NCBI GenBank assembly: GCA_004565275.1
Contig: SDOX01000110.1
Span: 62,246-126,245, forward strand
Length of the DNA: 64,000 nt
Direction of reading: 5' to 3'
Source: Nannochloropsis salina CCMP1776
Taxonomy: Eukaryota; Sar; Eustigmatophyceae; Eustigmatales; Monodopsidaceae
Part shown: positions 11,421 through 23,300 of the stretch, piece by piece
Layout of the letters: the number at the start of each line of letters is the position of its first letter
Numbering within the stretch: position 1 is the first letter of the stretch
Translations under genes and position numbers: made by a program
The notes under the pieces: model-generated
What the model was told of the DNA's origin: nothing
The model's input: only the letters and a program-made list of their open reading frames with translations
Database searches by the model: none

Positions 11421-13081
11421 GCTTAGGAAGAGCTCCTGAAGGTTTCCTTTTGCAAGCAGGAAGTGGTGTGGTGTATGTTAATGTACAGAACGTATATCTG
11501 TAACGCAATATGTATGCGATCGCTCGAAGTTTGCAAACATGTATAATAAAAATAGGTCAACAAGATTATCGAAGATCAACCGAAAGGAAATGCCAGTGAA
11601 ACGGCTATTGCCCACGAAAGATTTCTCATCCCTACTCGAAAGAACCGTGCCGACGTGAAAGCTCAAGAAAGTCATCTTCATCCGGATTCTCAAGCTCGAG
11701 GAGGACTTGAGCAATTTCTTGATGTATTTGACGATTGGCGTGGTAAACAGGAAAGGACATGCTATACTGCGCATATAGTGACCTTCAGGCGGAGACTAAC
11801 GGTCGGCGAGCCCCCGAACAGCAAGTTAGCAGCGAGCTCTCTTAGGGTGAGGGAAAACAATCCATGGGAAAGCGGTATGATGTTTCCGGGCGAGCTCGAA
11901 TTTTGAGTACAGAGACAATAAACTAAGAACTGGTCATATGTCCCTCGCGCGATTGGTCCTTCCTCATAGCGCGCGTGCACAGCAACCACGCCATACAGAC
12001 CTATTGGCAGGAGTCCCAGGCTCTCATGCCACCCGTGCAATAGCTATAAGTAAAAGAATGTATAGGCTGACGGTACCCAAAGGGAGCAAAAAGTTACAGA
12101 AAAATACCGACATAAATTAAACTATAGTGATGCCTTCTATCCCCCGGGAAAAAGTTTACATTTTCATTGGTTGTAGCCGGCTTTGCTCGGCCTGGCACAC
12201 ATATCCATGAAGAAAAGCGTTTTCAGCCAGAGAAAAGAACTGAAATATCAGTTTCACGAAAATTTACCCTTCTTCGCGAAGAAAGTCATGTCCGAAGTAG
12301 ACGAATATTGTTTCTTTTTTAAGAAAAAAAAGATGTACGTTCCTACCCAAGAAAAGTCCCCTTCCTCCAGAAAAAGATATCCTCTTCTTAAAGAATTTTT
12401 TTTTTTCATTGCCAGCCACCGAAGAAAACGTTTTTGGTAAAAAATATTTTCCTGGTAAGAAAAGAAATTACTTTCCTTCAGAAAAGATATTATTTTCTTT
12501 CCTAGAAAAAATATTTTCCTGGTAAGAAAAGAAATTACTTTCCTTCAGAAAAGATATTATTTTCTTTCCTAGGAAAGAAAGTTATTCATCTCAAGAAAAC
12601 AAATGTTTCTCTGCAAGAGAAGGAAACATTCGTTTTGGCCAGAAAATGAATCAATCTTTCTATCAACATTACAAACAAAGGATTTGTTGTAAAAAAAGAA
12701 CTGGTGTACCAGGACGGCCTTTTCTCCTCCGCATCCGTCGCTTACCCCCCGCATGGTATCAAAAGTAGCATTCAGAGCCACTAGGGAGAGCGTGGCCAAT
12801 ACAACTCTGTGTTACGCGTATTCTTCGCCACAGTGGCAAGAGTGCCAAAAAACAAATGTTGTGAAAATCTGATAAAAAGGACCTGGAAAAAATCTACTGC
12901 ATTAGAAGCGGGGTACCCTGATGGACTTAACGAGACACTCAGGGACAGAAGGTAAACCATAGACATGTTGGTTAGTGTTGGCGTCGTAGGCTCGCATAGT
13001 GAGCATCTTCTGAACCACGTTACGAATATTCTTAAATGACTCCTTCGATTTCTTCTACAAGGAATTATTTTCGAAACGCGT
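11421..13081. other. AT-rich intergenic block with short repeats
   Basis: No gene is recognised. From about 12180 to 12620 the sequence is a run of purine/pyrimidine mini-palindromes built from GAAAA and TTTTC or TTTCTT cores, and it includes a 67-base tandem pair. Short open frames on both strands (for example 11478-11774 and 11762-12040, minus) show no domain. Confidence 0.5.
12439..12572. repeat. Tandem duplication, 67-base unit, two near-identical copies
   Basis: Copy 1 is 12439-12505 and copy 2 is 12506-12572. Each begins AAAAAATATTTTCCTGG and ends TTTCTTTCCTAG. The surrounding 400 bases hold more degenerate relatives of the same cores, suggesting an old minisatellite with one recent duplication. 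Confidence 0.9.
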
Positions 13082-14290
13082 TTATTCAACCCTTTTTCGT
13101 CTTTTTCCTAATGACTCATTCTCTTGTGCTTTCTCCCTCGCTTTCATCTCCTCTCTCTCGCGAGGAAGAAGGATCTTTCCCTTGATCGCTACTTGCAAGT
13201 GGGTTTTCCCTAGTGGGGTCGTAGTATCCGGGGAGTATCCGTTTCGCATGTGTTCAACACGGGCAACCAGAGGTAAAATGGGCTTCAGAACCCCATCATA
13301 TTGGTCGCTGAGGACAAAGGGCACCATACAGTTAGAGCGAAAGCCTTCAGGCACGTTGATCAGCAAGTTCATAACCGTACTGCGCTCTGGGTACCCCATG
13401 ATCATGTCAGCGGCTAAAGTGGCATTTAATGCCATTTGCTTAATCCAGAAAGAATGTGCCATAAAGTGCGCAAGCTGGGCGCGTGTGGCCATCCACATAC
13501 CTTGGTAGGGCTCTGTTGGTGAGACGAACCGATCGTGGACACCGCAAGTCCATTGTGTCTTGTCGCGATGCCTCCCACAACGGAGAGCGGGTTGCTCTTT
13601 CAGCCGTTCCTGTATGCGAAAGAAATCGGCATTTCGAGTCGCATCCAGCACATTTTTTCTGGTGATGCATAATGGAGTATTGGTATAATCCATCATGTTG
13701 AAGTCCCCCGTCTTTACATCCACCTCTGTTCGATAGATACAGCGCGTAAAGTTCAGCGGTTCAAGAATTTCTGTATCCAATGCCCAAGATACTACAGTCG
13801 GCCAGGTCAAGTGCGTGTCGTCTTCCATGTAGAATATCGATGTGTAACCGGGATGCCTTTCAACAGCATCTTCAATCGCCTGTCTGTGGGCCCAAAGTAA
13901 TGAATATTTATGCTTATCGTCGGTGGTGGGAGCTTGCCATAGTTGGAGCGTGGGATTGCTGTTTCCCATGTATCCCCATGCGGCTAATATTTTGTGCAGA
14001 GCCTCGTCGTTGTCTGTAACGATCAAGACGTCTACTCGAGTCTCGTAGGTCTGAATGAGGTCAAGCACGGCGGTGAGATACACAAGTTTCCCAACATTCC
14101 AGTGATATGATATGACTACAAGAATATCCTCAAGTAATGATGAGGCAAGACTCGGTTTTGCTGCAAGCTGCACATGCTGTCTCGTTTTGCTCCAATGAGA
14201 AATAGACATGTTAAGGAGAAAGACATGTATGCAGAACAGCACCGAGAAAGCGAAAGCGGCGGCCTGCAATGTTTTCATCCTTATCCGCAT
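13082..14290 (-). CDS. Putative type II membrane glycosyltransferase-like protein
   Basis: Single exon, 402 residues. The N-terminus has a short basic tail and one membrane span (LQAAAFAFSVLFCIHVFLLN), typical of Golgi enzymes. The lumenal part opens with ILVVISYHWNVGKLVYLTAVL and VDVLIVTDNDEAL, like the nucleotide-sugar-binding half of a GT-A fold. FYMEDDTHLTW then carries an acidic cluster at the place of a DXD metal motif. Later conserved-looking patches are YRTEVDVKTGDFNMMDYTN and YQGMWMATRAQLAHFM. The tail is Lys/Arg/Glu rich. The glycosyltransferase role is inferred from layout and motif; I do not recognise a named family. A broken inverted copy of its 3' end lies at 9552-9835. Unlike the GC-rich neighbours it has no introns. 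Confidence 0.7.
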   Translation of the reverse strand: MRIRMKTLQAAAFAFSVLFCIHVFLLNMSISHWSKTRQHVQLAAKPSLASSLLEDILVVISYHWNVGKLVYLTAVLDLIQTYETRVDVLIVTDNDEALHKILAAWGYMGNSNPTLQLWQAPTTDDKHKYSLLWAHRQAIEDAVERHPGYTSIFYMEDDTHLTWPTVVSWALDTEILEPLNFTRCIYRTEVDVKTGDFNMMDYTNTPLCITRKNVLDATRNADFFRIQERLKEQPALRCGRHRDKTQWTCGVHDRFVSPTEPYQGMWMATRAQLAHFMAHSFWIKQMALNATLAADMIMGYPERSTVMNLLINVPEGFRSNCMVPFVLSDQYDGVLKPILPLVARVEHMRNGYSPDTTTPLGKTHLQVAIKGKILLPREREEMKAREKAQENESLGKRRKRVE

Positions 14291-16755
14291 AACAACTCTC
14301 CCTAGTACCTATTCTTCCCCTAAATTGATAGAAATAGATCGCATGAATTCTCATTCGGCATAGCTGGAGCAATCAGGCAGGACGATGTGGAAAAATAGGC
14401 TGCTCCATCCCCGGGTAGAGCGTACTAGCTGAATAAGTCGAAGCAAGCGCACTTCACCTTTGAGCTCCTTTGTTGGTTGTCAGGCCACTGTTAATTATTT
14501 AATATAATTTCATGAACAATACCAGGATTTGAGTCATAGTGTGATGTGGAATGGCTGCGTGGGTGGAGGACGGCACATAGTATGGGCCTGCCTTGTCGAT
14601 GACGGGAACGTGTCGTCACTTTCGCGGGGGTACGTATGAAGTTGGGCCCATATCGCCGATTTTTTCAGGGCAGGACACGGCCTTCCAATGTTCATGACGG
14701 GCCCCAAAAATCAGCATGAGCCTACTTTCCCGTAGAGCTTTACAAAGTAAATCTCAAAATGTGAAATATTTAACCCGCGCCGGTTGTGATAGACTCTCAA
14801 GAGGTACAGGCACGAACTTACGACGTACGCTACTGTACTCGAATTATGCATGATATTCATCGCGTCTCTCATGTATTGTGATACAGATTTTAATGATTTA
14901 AGACTTTGAATGAGGAGAGAAATGGCCATTGCTTGATTGATAATAGCGATTTCTTGAATAAGTTATTCATTACATGGTCAGAAACACGTGTGCGTTCAGA
15001 TAACTTTGTGTTTTCCCTTTGATTAAATGTACGCCTCAGTATTTTGTGACACCTCTGACTTTTTTTAGTGGTATGCGGGGGGTGTTTTACATTATTGTCT
15101 TCTTTTCGTAAGGGAACGAGGGTTCGCGCTTACGGGTTTCAATGACAGGACCTTGCTAGTAAACAATTTGACCTTTAAGTGTAAAACTTGCTTAAAAGCG
15201 CAACGCAATTAATGATGGCAACGAAGGGCACCGTCCAAGAATAATTTCTGCGGTCTATTACTTAAAATATATGTGAACGAAGTAAGTTTAAAAAACACTA
15301 AGGCTTGGATGAGCTTTCATGAGATCTCATTAATTTTTCCTTCCAAGAAATGTACCATGAAATGAAGCAGGCGATAAAAAGAATAATTGGGCTTATTGTT
15401 TCGACTCGATTTCACGCTTTGGCTTGGTATGATGACAGCAGAGAGGAAGCCCATTAGTCGTTGCTTGCTGGTCGCTGGCCTGCATGACCTCGTCACATTT
15501 ACACAATATTGCTGGATAGGTGTAGATTAGAAGTTATGTAAAAGCAGCAAAACGAGCATGCATGCGATTATAGTAAAACTCTTCATGACGAAAGCTATTC
15601 ACACACGTTGGCAAGAGACGTGATAGATCGGAACCCAAGCTTGCGTTCGTGTGGTACCAGTTTTTCCCATTCCCCACGATGGTCTCTTCTTGAGTTCTTT
15701 CATGTATTGCGTAATTTCTATAATCACACGTTTCTCATGAAGTGTTTGCTAGTGCGCAATTGGTCTTTTCTGGGTTCTTCTCACTTTTTGGCCCATCCGA
15801 AATATGCGCCTCGAGACGCTGCCCCGTTGCTGGACCGTTGGACTGGTTTGCTCTCTTGGTTTGGTGGCCAACACTACAGTCCTTGACAGGTTATTTCCGG
15901 CACATTTCGCATTCATGCATGTAAGAAATGTAGCAAAAAAGATGTGGGGATAAGGCCAACACGCTGGAACGTGTAAGATGGCCATTCCCCCCACCCACCA
16001 AAATAAACGCATGATTCCCTTGCAAGAGGCTACTTTCCAAACCTTATATTCCCCTGTCCAATACCAGAATGGTAGTCATGTGTCTCAATACCGCATTTTA
16101 CGCACCATAAATACGAGGCAATGATACTGTCCCCTCTTGTGGCCTATTCCTCGTCACCAATCTTGCCTCTTGTAGAGCTAAATTTCACAGCGCGAAAACT
16201 AGCCATCTTATCCTCGATACCCTGTGCTTGTCCACCGCTCATTTCCAGACACAGCATTGTCATCCGAATCGGAGCCCACGACATCACATCCCAAGGCCAC
16301 CTCCTCCTCTTCCCTTTCTTACGCCCCTCGTGAGGCCTCAGAGGGCTTGGCAGAGGGACTGGAATTCATTGCCCTCGGAATAACAGTGATGCACTCAGAG
16401 CAGTCTGGGCATTCACCACAGTCCAATGCATCGACCGGGAATTGTTCAAGTAACAGAGAAGGAGACGGCAGTTATGTCGCCAGCCTTACCTATCAGCCAA
16501 ATCCCGGACAGGCAAGTAGACTTGCGGGCGCATGAGGAGACTTTTGCGACTTTCAACTCAACTTCCATCCCATCCTGTCACACATTGACAGGCGCCGCTT
16601 GAAGCGCGACACAACCACGTGGTTTTCAATGCAGTGAAAGGGGAAAAATACCAAAATATGAAGCGGCTTTTCCGTCGCTTACGGAGAACCGGCCTGAAAG
16701 TCACCATGTGAGATGTTGGAGGGTGGAAAAAAAGTAAAATTGTGCTGAGGTCACC
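14291..16755. other. AT-richer intergenic region, no gene recognised
   Basis: Multiple stops occur in all frames, and the only open stretches are short ones such as 15608-15886 (+) and 15749-16012 (-), without recognisable domains. GC content and pyrimidine runs rise again from about 16120, where the region leading into IFT52 begins. A non-coding first exon or promoter of IFT52 could lie in 16120-16755. Confidence 0.5.
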
Positions 16756-19700
16756 TTGGCTTGGAAAATCAACGATATGTGTACGCCAGTCGCAAATTAC
16801 TTGTATGGAATTCTCAAGCTCGCTTTCTCATTGTGCGCGTTGTACCAAGGGCAGCGTTTCGAAGCGGAGGAATGCACTCGTCATCTTCATACCACAATCT
16901 TATTCCACAGCAACAAGCACTCAGACCTCCCATCCGTTCTCGTCCGGGAAGGGCAGCATGTCGGGATACGACCAGACGCCTCGCACGGGGCTCCAGCACT
17001 GTCACTGCCCTCCTTGGCCGTCTTTGTGTGTCCTCAATCGGCTTTCACCACTCACGAGGTAGCTGGGGGGGGACGCCGTAGCCATTTCCCTCGGACTGCA
17101 TTAAGTCACGGCGTGGGGGCAGGGCTATGTGGCCGCCATGCTGTGGGTCGCGCCACCTTTCAGCTGTCCTTCCAGCGGGCAGTAACTTCTACCCCCCCCC
17201 TTCCCCTTGTGCCTTCCTAACCCCCTCCCTGCAGGAACAAGCCCTCTCTCGCTTCCTGCTCGTGGAGGGGCAAAGCGTCCTCCTTCTCCTCTCAGAAGGG
17301 ATGGGGAGCCATCAATACGGGAGCGAGGAGGGCCCCAGTTCTCTTCTTAACCGCTGGCTCCAGCCCTGGGGCATGCACGCGCACCACGACGCTGTTCTCA
17401 GGCGGCGGAGACACCCTCGCTTTCCCCACCCCAAGGAGGTCTTCCTCTCCCTGTCCTCTTTGCCTGAGACGGAAGAAGACCAGGCGGGGAAGGACAAAAG
17501 GCAGGAAGAGGAGGGAGACCCGGGCTTCTCCTTCGTCTATCCCTACGGTTGCTCCCTGTCCGTCGCGCCCCCTGCGAAGGTAGGGTCTGCACGCCGGGAA
17601 GGCTCCAAGAGGGAGGCATTCCGATGGCGGCCTGTGCTCGATATCGCGCTAGCCCGTGCTTAGATATCGCTCAAGTCCATGGTTTACCTCTACGAGCGTG
17701 CCTGAGAGGGGGGTGGGAGGCCTGAGAGGGGGATGGGAGGGAGGGATTACAGGGAAAGGGAGCGGGGATGGGGCGGTGAGCTTTCCTACCGTGAGGAGTG
17801 CTTCGGGTCAGGGTGGGGCTTAGGAGTGACGGGCCGGATGCCTGAGAGCACACCTTTCCAAAACCAATCCTATATGCATATGCTTGCCTCCGTTCGATTG
17901 AGATTTTCCGTCCCCCTCTCTCCTCCGATTGCCCCCCAGGTCCTGCTCTCCTCAGGCCCCTATTCTTATCCCGCCCACCGCCCAGTGCTGGCCGCCTGGG
18001 AGGGTCGTGCGGAGGGAGAGGACGGAAGGGAGGGGAAGGGTGCGGGAAGGCGGGGGGAGGCGGGGAAGGAAGAAGAGGAGAGGTTGAACGGAGGGGAAAG
18101 GGGCGAAGCGGGGAAGGAAGAAGAGGAGAGGTTGAACGGAGGGGAAAGGGGCGAAGGCCATGGAGGGGGAGGTGCAGGTGGAGGAGGAGGGAGGAGAGGA
18201 GGGCGGCTAGTTGTCCTAGGCGCGGCGGACATGTGGACCGACGCGTGGCTCGACCAAGAGGACAACGGCTGCCTCGCGGATGTGATCTTCCAGGTAGGGG
18301 CAAGAAAGGCGCCGGAGGGGGAGGGGGAGGGGAAGGAAAGGGGGGGGGGAGGCTGCCACCACTCACGTCCTCTTGTCCTCCCTCGTTCCCAGTGGCTGCT
18401 CCATCGCGAGCCGGACGCGGAGTCCAGCGCCCCTCCCTCTAACCTGGGTCAAGCCAGTTTCAGTCATGACCGTTCCCCCTCCCGGCTTGCTCAGCTCCTC
18501 TTCTGTGGGGACGCGAGGCCAGAGCAGGAGCGGGCGCATGACCCCGTCCTCCCTCCCGCCCTCCCTCCCTCCCTACAACCACGCTTGTGCACCCCACGTG
18601 TCCGAGACCTCGCACAGCAGCTTCGACCGTGTCTTCAGGTGGGAGGAGGGAGGGGTGGAAAATAATCGGGGGAGAGGGACGCAGGAAGCGGCGAAGGGAG
18701 GGGGGAGACGGAGGTCGAGCGCAATGGGGAAGCTGGTCGCCTGATTGGTGCCTTACTTACCGCGTTGACAGGAAAAAATGTACTCTACGCCGCAAAGTCA
18801 CGTCGATCTCAACAACCTGCTCAACCTTCCCGATGGAGGAGGACGGGAAGGAGGGCGAGGGAGAGGGAAAGCAGGCGTTACCCCTGGAGAGGAACCGCCT
18901 TTGTACGCACTGCGACCAAACACGCTGCTCCCAGAAGTCCTCGCAACGCACCATGCCCTGGGTCTGGAACCAGAGCACCCGTTGAGGCCCGTGACGCCGG
19001 AGTTCGTCTGTCCTCAGCCCCCCTTGCGGTGAGAAACTGAGGGTTGATCTGGGCGGGGAAGGGTGGCCTTAGACGTGTCCTTCTCCGTATACCTCGTCCC
19101 CCTGACCCTGAACGATCGAGAGGAAGGAATGGATTTCATTTAGGTCGCCGACACGTGTACTGACGAGTTGTACACCAGAGAGCGATAGCTTAGCTTGTCC
19201 TCATTCCTCCCCCTGGCTTTCTCTCTCTCTTGCTACTGCTTCACGCACAGCCTGGCCGTCTTCCCTCCCTCGTTCGCGCCTCCTCCCCCTCCCACCCTCG
19301 AGCAATTCGACCTAGACCAGGTGTTTGCGTCGCCACGGACCCAATTGGCGCGTCTCTTCCACAAATGTGTCTCGAGCAGGTTGGAAGGGGGAAAAGAAGG
19401 ATCCAGGGAGGATTTGAGCTATTTTGTGCGAGAGGCTGCTGAGGTAAGGGGAGGTGACAAGGAGAGGAACTGGAGAAAGAGCTGATTGTAGAAGGTGATG
19501 AGACCTGAGTGTCCTGTGAGCGCTTGACTAGGCCGCGAGGCGATGGGCGCGAGGCGTCGGCGTGCTATGCATCCACCCCTGGAGATGGTGATGGCTGCGT
19601 TCAAATATCTTATGTTGTGAAAGCGGGATGTTGACGAGAATGAGATTGAGCCTTACCCTCCTTTCTTCTCTTCCCCTTCTTCATGAGATCGTTGGCCTGC

Positions 19701-19840
19701 ACGATTTATCCTCCTCCGAGTCCGCCTCCGGTGGGAAGGAGCTCGAGGCGGGAAAAGAGGAGGGGGACGCAGCCAAGAAGACGCTGGCCGTGCTTGTGGA
19801 GCAGCTCGCCCGTTGGAAAGGAAGAGGGGGGTCGGGGTAA
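16756..19840 (+). CDS. IFT52: Intraflagellar transport protein 52 (IFT-B core)
   Basis: Core scaffold of the IFT-B train (OSM-6/BLD1), needed to build cilia. Exons: 16756-17058, 17235-17579, 17940-18293, 18393-18638, 18772-19028, 19251-19443, 19688-19840. Phases agree, giving about 616 residues (human 437). Family landmarks in order: TTILFHSNKHSD, LAVFVCPQSAFTTHE, VEGQSVLLLLSEG, HHDAVLRRR...PHPKEVF, FSFVYPYGCSLSV, RLVVLGAADMWTDAWLDQED, VIFQWL, LAQQLRPCLQ, LYALRPNTLLPEVLATHHAL, PQPPLRLAVFPPSFAPP and EQFDLDQVFASPRTQLARL, then SYFVREAAE. The extra length is Glu/Gly-rich insertions in exons 3-5. The start is weak: the ATG at 16756 precedes the conserved part by about 45 unsupported residues, and CAG at 16852-16854 could be an acceptor from an upstream exon. 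It converges on the phosphatase gene. Presence implies the organism makes flagella at some stage. Confidence 0.9.
18061..18156 (+). repeat. In-frame 48-base tandem duplication in IFT52 exon 3
   Basis: Copies 18061-18108 and 18109-18156 appear identical. Each adds 16 residues containing GKEEEERLNGGER. The duplication keeps frame and lies in a low-complexity insertion just before the conserved strand RLVVLGAAD. Confidence 0.9.
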
Positions 19841-20324
19841 AGCGAGGAGTCGGGGGGCAGAGTGCGGTGGGATCAGCAGGGGGGGGGGTTCAAGCAGGGG
19901 GGGATAGTGGAATGGAAGCGAAGGGAAGCCACTGGGGGGCTGGCCAAGGCTTTACCGAGGGATTCAGGGCGGGTAGAGGGGAGTGGGAACAGTGCCGCCT
20001 TTGTTACTAGATGGCGTGCATAAAGAGGTGTAGATCTCGATAAAATGTAAAGGAACCAAATTACAGGACAAGAAAGAATAAAGTCTCGAATGGAAGCCCT
20101 TCTTGGATATCATTCAGTTCAATTCTTAAATTACGAAGGTGTTGAGTTGGTGCCTCCACGCTTGAGCCAGCCCTTGCTTTCGTCCCTTCTGCTAATTTTA
20201 AAAATAACGAATCCTCTTCTTTCATTTCATGGCTCCTTTTCGTATCATTTCATCTGTACTCAGTCGGACATCCCGGAGGCAGTAGCACTGGGACTGACAG
20301 TTTGAAAATTTAAGATATGATGTC
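19841..20324. other. Convergent 3' region between IFT52 and the 5-phosphatase
   Basis: 485 bases with no open frame of note. Both flanking genes end here, so it should hold the two 3' ends. AATAAA occurs at about 20076-20081 on the + strand in a sensible place for IFT52. Confidence 0.5.
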
Positions 20325-23300
20325 TCAGGTGTGGACCGATCCCACGTTCTCCGCGGTCAGACGAGTCGCCCCAGTGCTGGCGCTCGTCTGGAGCTCGCGT
20401 TCCGAGCTTCCATTGCCTGCTCCTGATTTCTGGCCGCTGAGAACAGCGCTACCGGAGGCAGTCATCTTCGACTTCTTCATGCCTGCAGCGAGGCCTAATG
20501 CCCCCTGTTTCTGCTGCGGAAGGAGCGCTTGCACCGTCACACTCAGGTCCAATGTCAACATACCCCTGTGCAGGATTGACAAGTTGGGATAAGGAGGGAA
20601 AGGGGTATGCCGAAAAATGGCCTGGTGAGATAATACCACGGGGCAAGAGAGGCAGCCAACTCCAATTTCATCGCTTTAGGGGGAGGGGGTCCATGTCATT
20701 CCGGGCATGGGAAGAAACGACCTTTGTACATGCTGCATGAGTTTTCACAATCACACGAACTCATGAAAGGGTACGGGGAAGCGGGCAGCCACTCACTTGA
20801 ATACACCTCCGGAGGACAATGCCACGCGCACACGCTCTTTCATAACCGGGAAGGGAGGGATGATGGAGGAGGCTGCGAATTCCTTGGCGCCTGCGAGTGC
20901 GAGTAAGGGCACAGCGGGAATGAGAGAAATTGTGACCGGGCGCTGGATCCGGTGACGGATCATTGCCGATAGCCCCCTGTCTGCGTGCCACACGATCCCC
21001 GCGATCCTCCCAGGCATCGATCAGTCCCTGACGCTTACCTGGAGAGAAACCGAGGGCGATAGGAATGACGGCCTGTCCCAAGTCTTGAAGCCGACTGTCT
21101 AGAATCTGTGGGGAGGGTGGGGTCGACGGTTCGATCCCGAGAAAGGCAACAGGGGAACGAGCGGGCTTACATCGCACGCAGCGACGGACCGCCTCTATCC
21201 TTACTAACAGGCACACAGACCCTCTCTTTAACCCCCATCGCACGCACTCACCTTGACCAGGACGTGCTCGGAGAAGCGCCTGGACGCAACCACATGCATG
21301 ATTTGCGGGAATGATTCCCAGGGCACATGCTTCACTTCCCCCATGGGCACCTCCTCTCCACCTTTTCCTCCCTGGTGCGACAAACTCCCCTCTATAGGCG
21401 ACTGCGATTTCCCTCCTGAGTGTAAGGGGGCGCCGCTCGAGCTGCGGCTACAGGTGCCTTGTTGAGAAAGTCCGGTGCGAGAATTCTGAAGGTCAGCGGT
21501 GTTGCCCTGAGACCCCCGTGAGGAGCCCCCAAAGGCGGGTATGGCCTGCGAGAAGGAAAAAAAGAGGCATGGGATGAGGTGGGAAAGTGACGATCGGAGA
21601 GAAGAAACGGAGGAACGGAATGTAAACACCTAAAGGAGGGGAGACAGAGGGTGAGAGAGAGGCCGTGGCGAGGCGGTAAGGATATCAGGGAGGCTAAAAG
21701 GGAGACAGGGGTGTGGAAGCGTGTGGGCGCCTGGGCAGCTTTCTCGACACGGTATGAGCGAGTTGCGGAATTCACAGACCACACTCTACGCTGCGGTTCC
21801 CCTACACATCCGCGTGGTCCTTCCCATGCAGTTCCCGCTCAAGGGAAAGTGCATGGGAAGGATACGACTCAAGGCTTAGTCCCGTGCCCACTCCCCCCTC
21901 CCAGGCAACGCAACACGAGTCTGACCTCGCCCAGGCTGCAGAGCTGCCGCTGCTCGACCAGTGGGTCTTCCGAGACCAGGGGGAAGAGGACCGTGACCTC
22001 GTAGGGCCCTCCTGCCCACTTCAACGTGGAGGACGAGCCTCCTGGGAAGCGCGACTTGTTCTTTGACGTTTTGTTGCCTTCCCCTGCCGACGCTGGGTCG
22101 CGTGATACCCCCAGAGCTGGCAAAAGGCTGCTGGCGAGTCGGCCTGGGGGGGGGGGAAGAGGACCGAAGCAGGAGACGGCGAAAGGTCGTCAGCGCCGGG
22201 AGAGGCCCGTTTTCCTTCCCTTCCAGCCCCCCTCTCGCCGATCCTTCCTCGCCCTCTTCACCCACCTTCCAGCCGTGGGCGGCCCAGGTAGATGTGAAAG
22301 AGGACCAGGTCATCGGCCAGGGAGCTCTTGTCGGTCTCTCGGGATCCGTAGGACGGCAAGGAGAGCGGTAGGGAGGGGGGCGGGGCGACGACATGGAAGC
22401 CTCGCACGCGTCGATCTACGGTCAGGTCGAGGGCCGCGCAGACAGGACGGTGGTCCTGAGAACACGGACAAGTGCGACATGGTGGGAGGAGGGAGGGATG
22501 AAAAGGGGTGAGGGGAATCAAAACCAATTGAGAAGAAAGAGGAGGGAGGGAGTGACTGGAATGAGCCTAGACAGCGGGGGAATGAGTAGTTACTGCTCGT
22601 TAGTTTTCACGATGTACGATAAAATTGAAAATCACGAGTAGATGCTGTGCTTCCCCGTTCCCTCCCTCCCTCCCCCCCGCACGCACGCTCAGTGCCACGT
22701 TATCCGCCATGTCGTAATGCCGCCACCGAAGGTAATGGCTTTTGCCTGCAAAAAGACGCGAAGAGGTATGAGAAAGGACCAGGCACCCGCGAGAGGAGAG
22801 AACAAAGTGGGATGAAGGAGGGAACGGAGAAAATTTGGAGCGTCGACTGCCCCTCGCTCCCTCTCTCTTTCTTTCTCTTTTCTTAGATCTCTCTCTCTCT
22901 CTCTCACCTGGCAGCGAGTGTGTGAGGACCCGATCCGTGTACGACGGCGTGCGAAGGGAGGACCGCTTCACAGGGCCAGAGAGGGTCGTGTCCTGACCGC
23001 CTGCGGACGAGCCTAGGGAGGGAGAAGCGAGGCGAGAGAAGCAGGGGGGGAGGAAGATATGAGGACGACGGGGGCGAGACCGTACATGAAAAGCCGCCAA
23101 GCCCTCTCAGTGCCAATGCGCTTGGTTGCAAAAGGGAGAGCCTAGTCTGAAGAGGCTTCGGCGGCTTGGAAGAAGAGAGGAAGGGGCAGAGGGGGCGACG
23201 GAGGCGCACGTACCTGCGCCTTTGGACAGCATCTTGAAAAGGGAGGGGCGGGCTTTCTTCTTCTTCTGCACGGAGGTGGTGTAGGACGAGCTGAAGGGGG

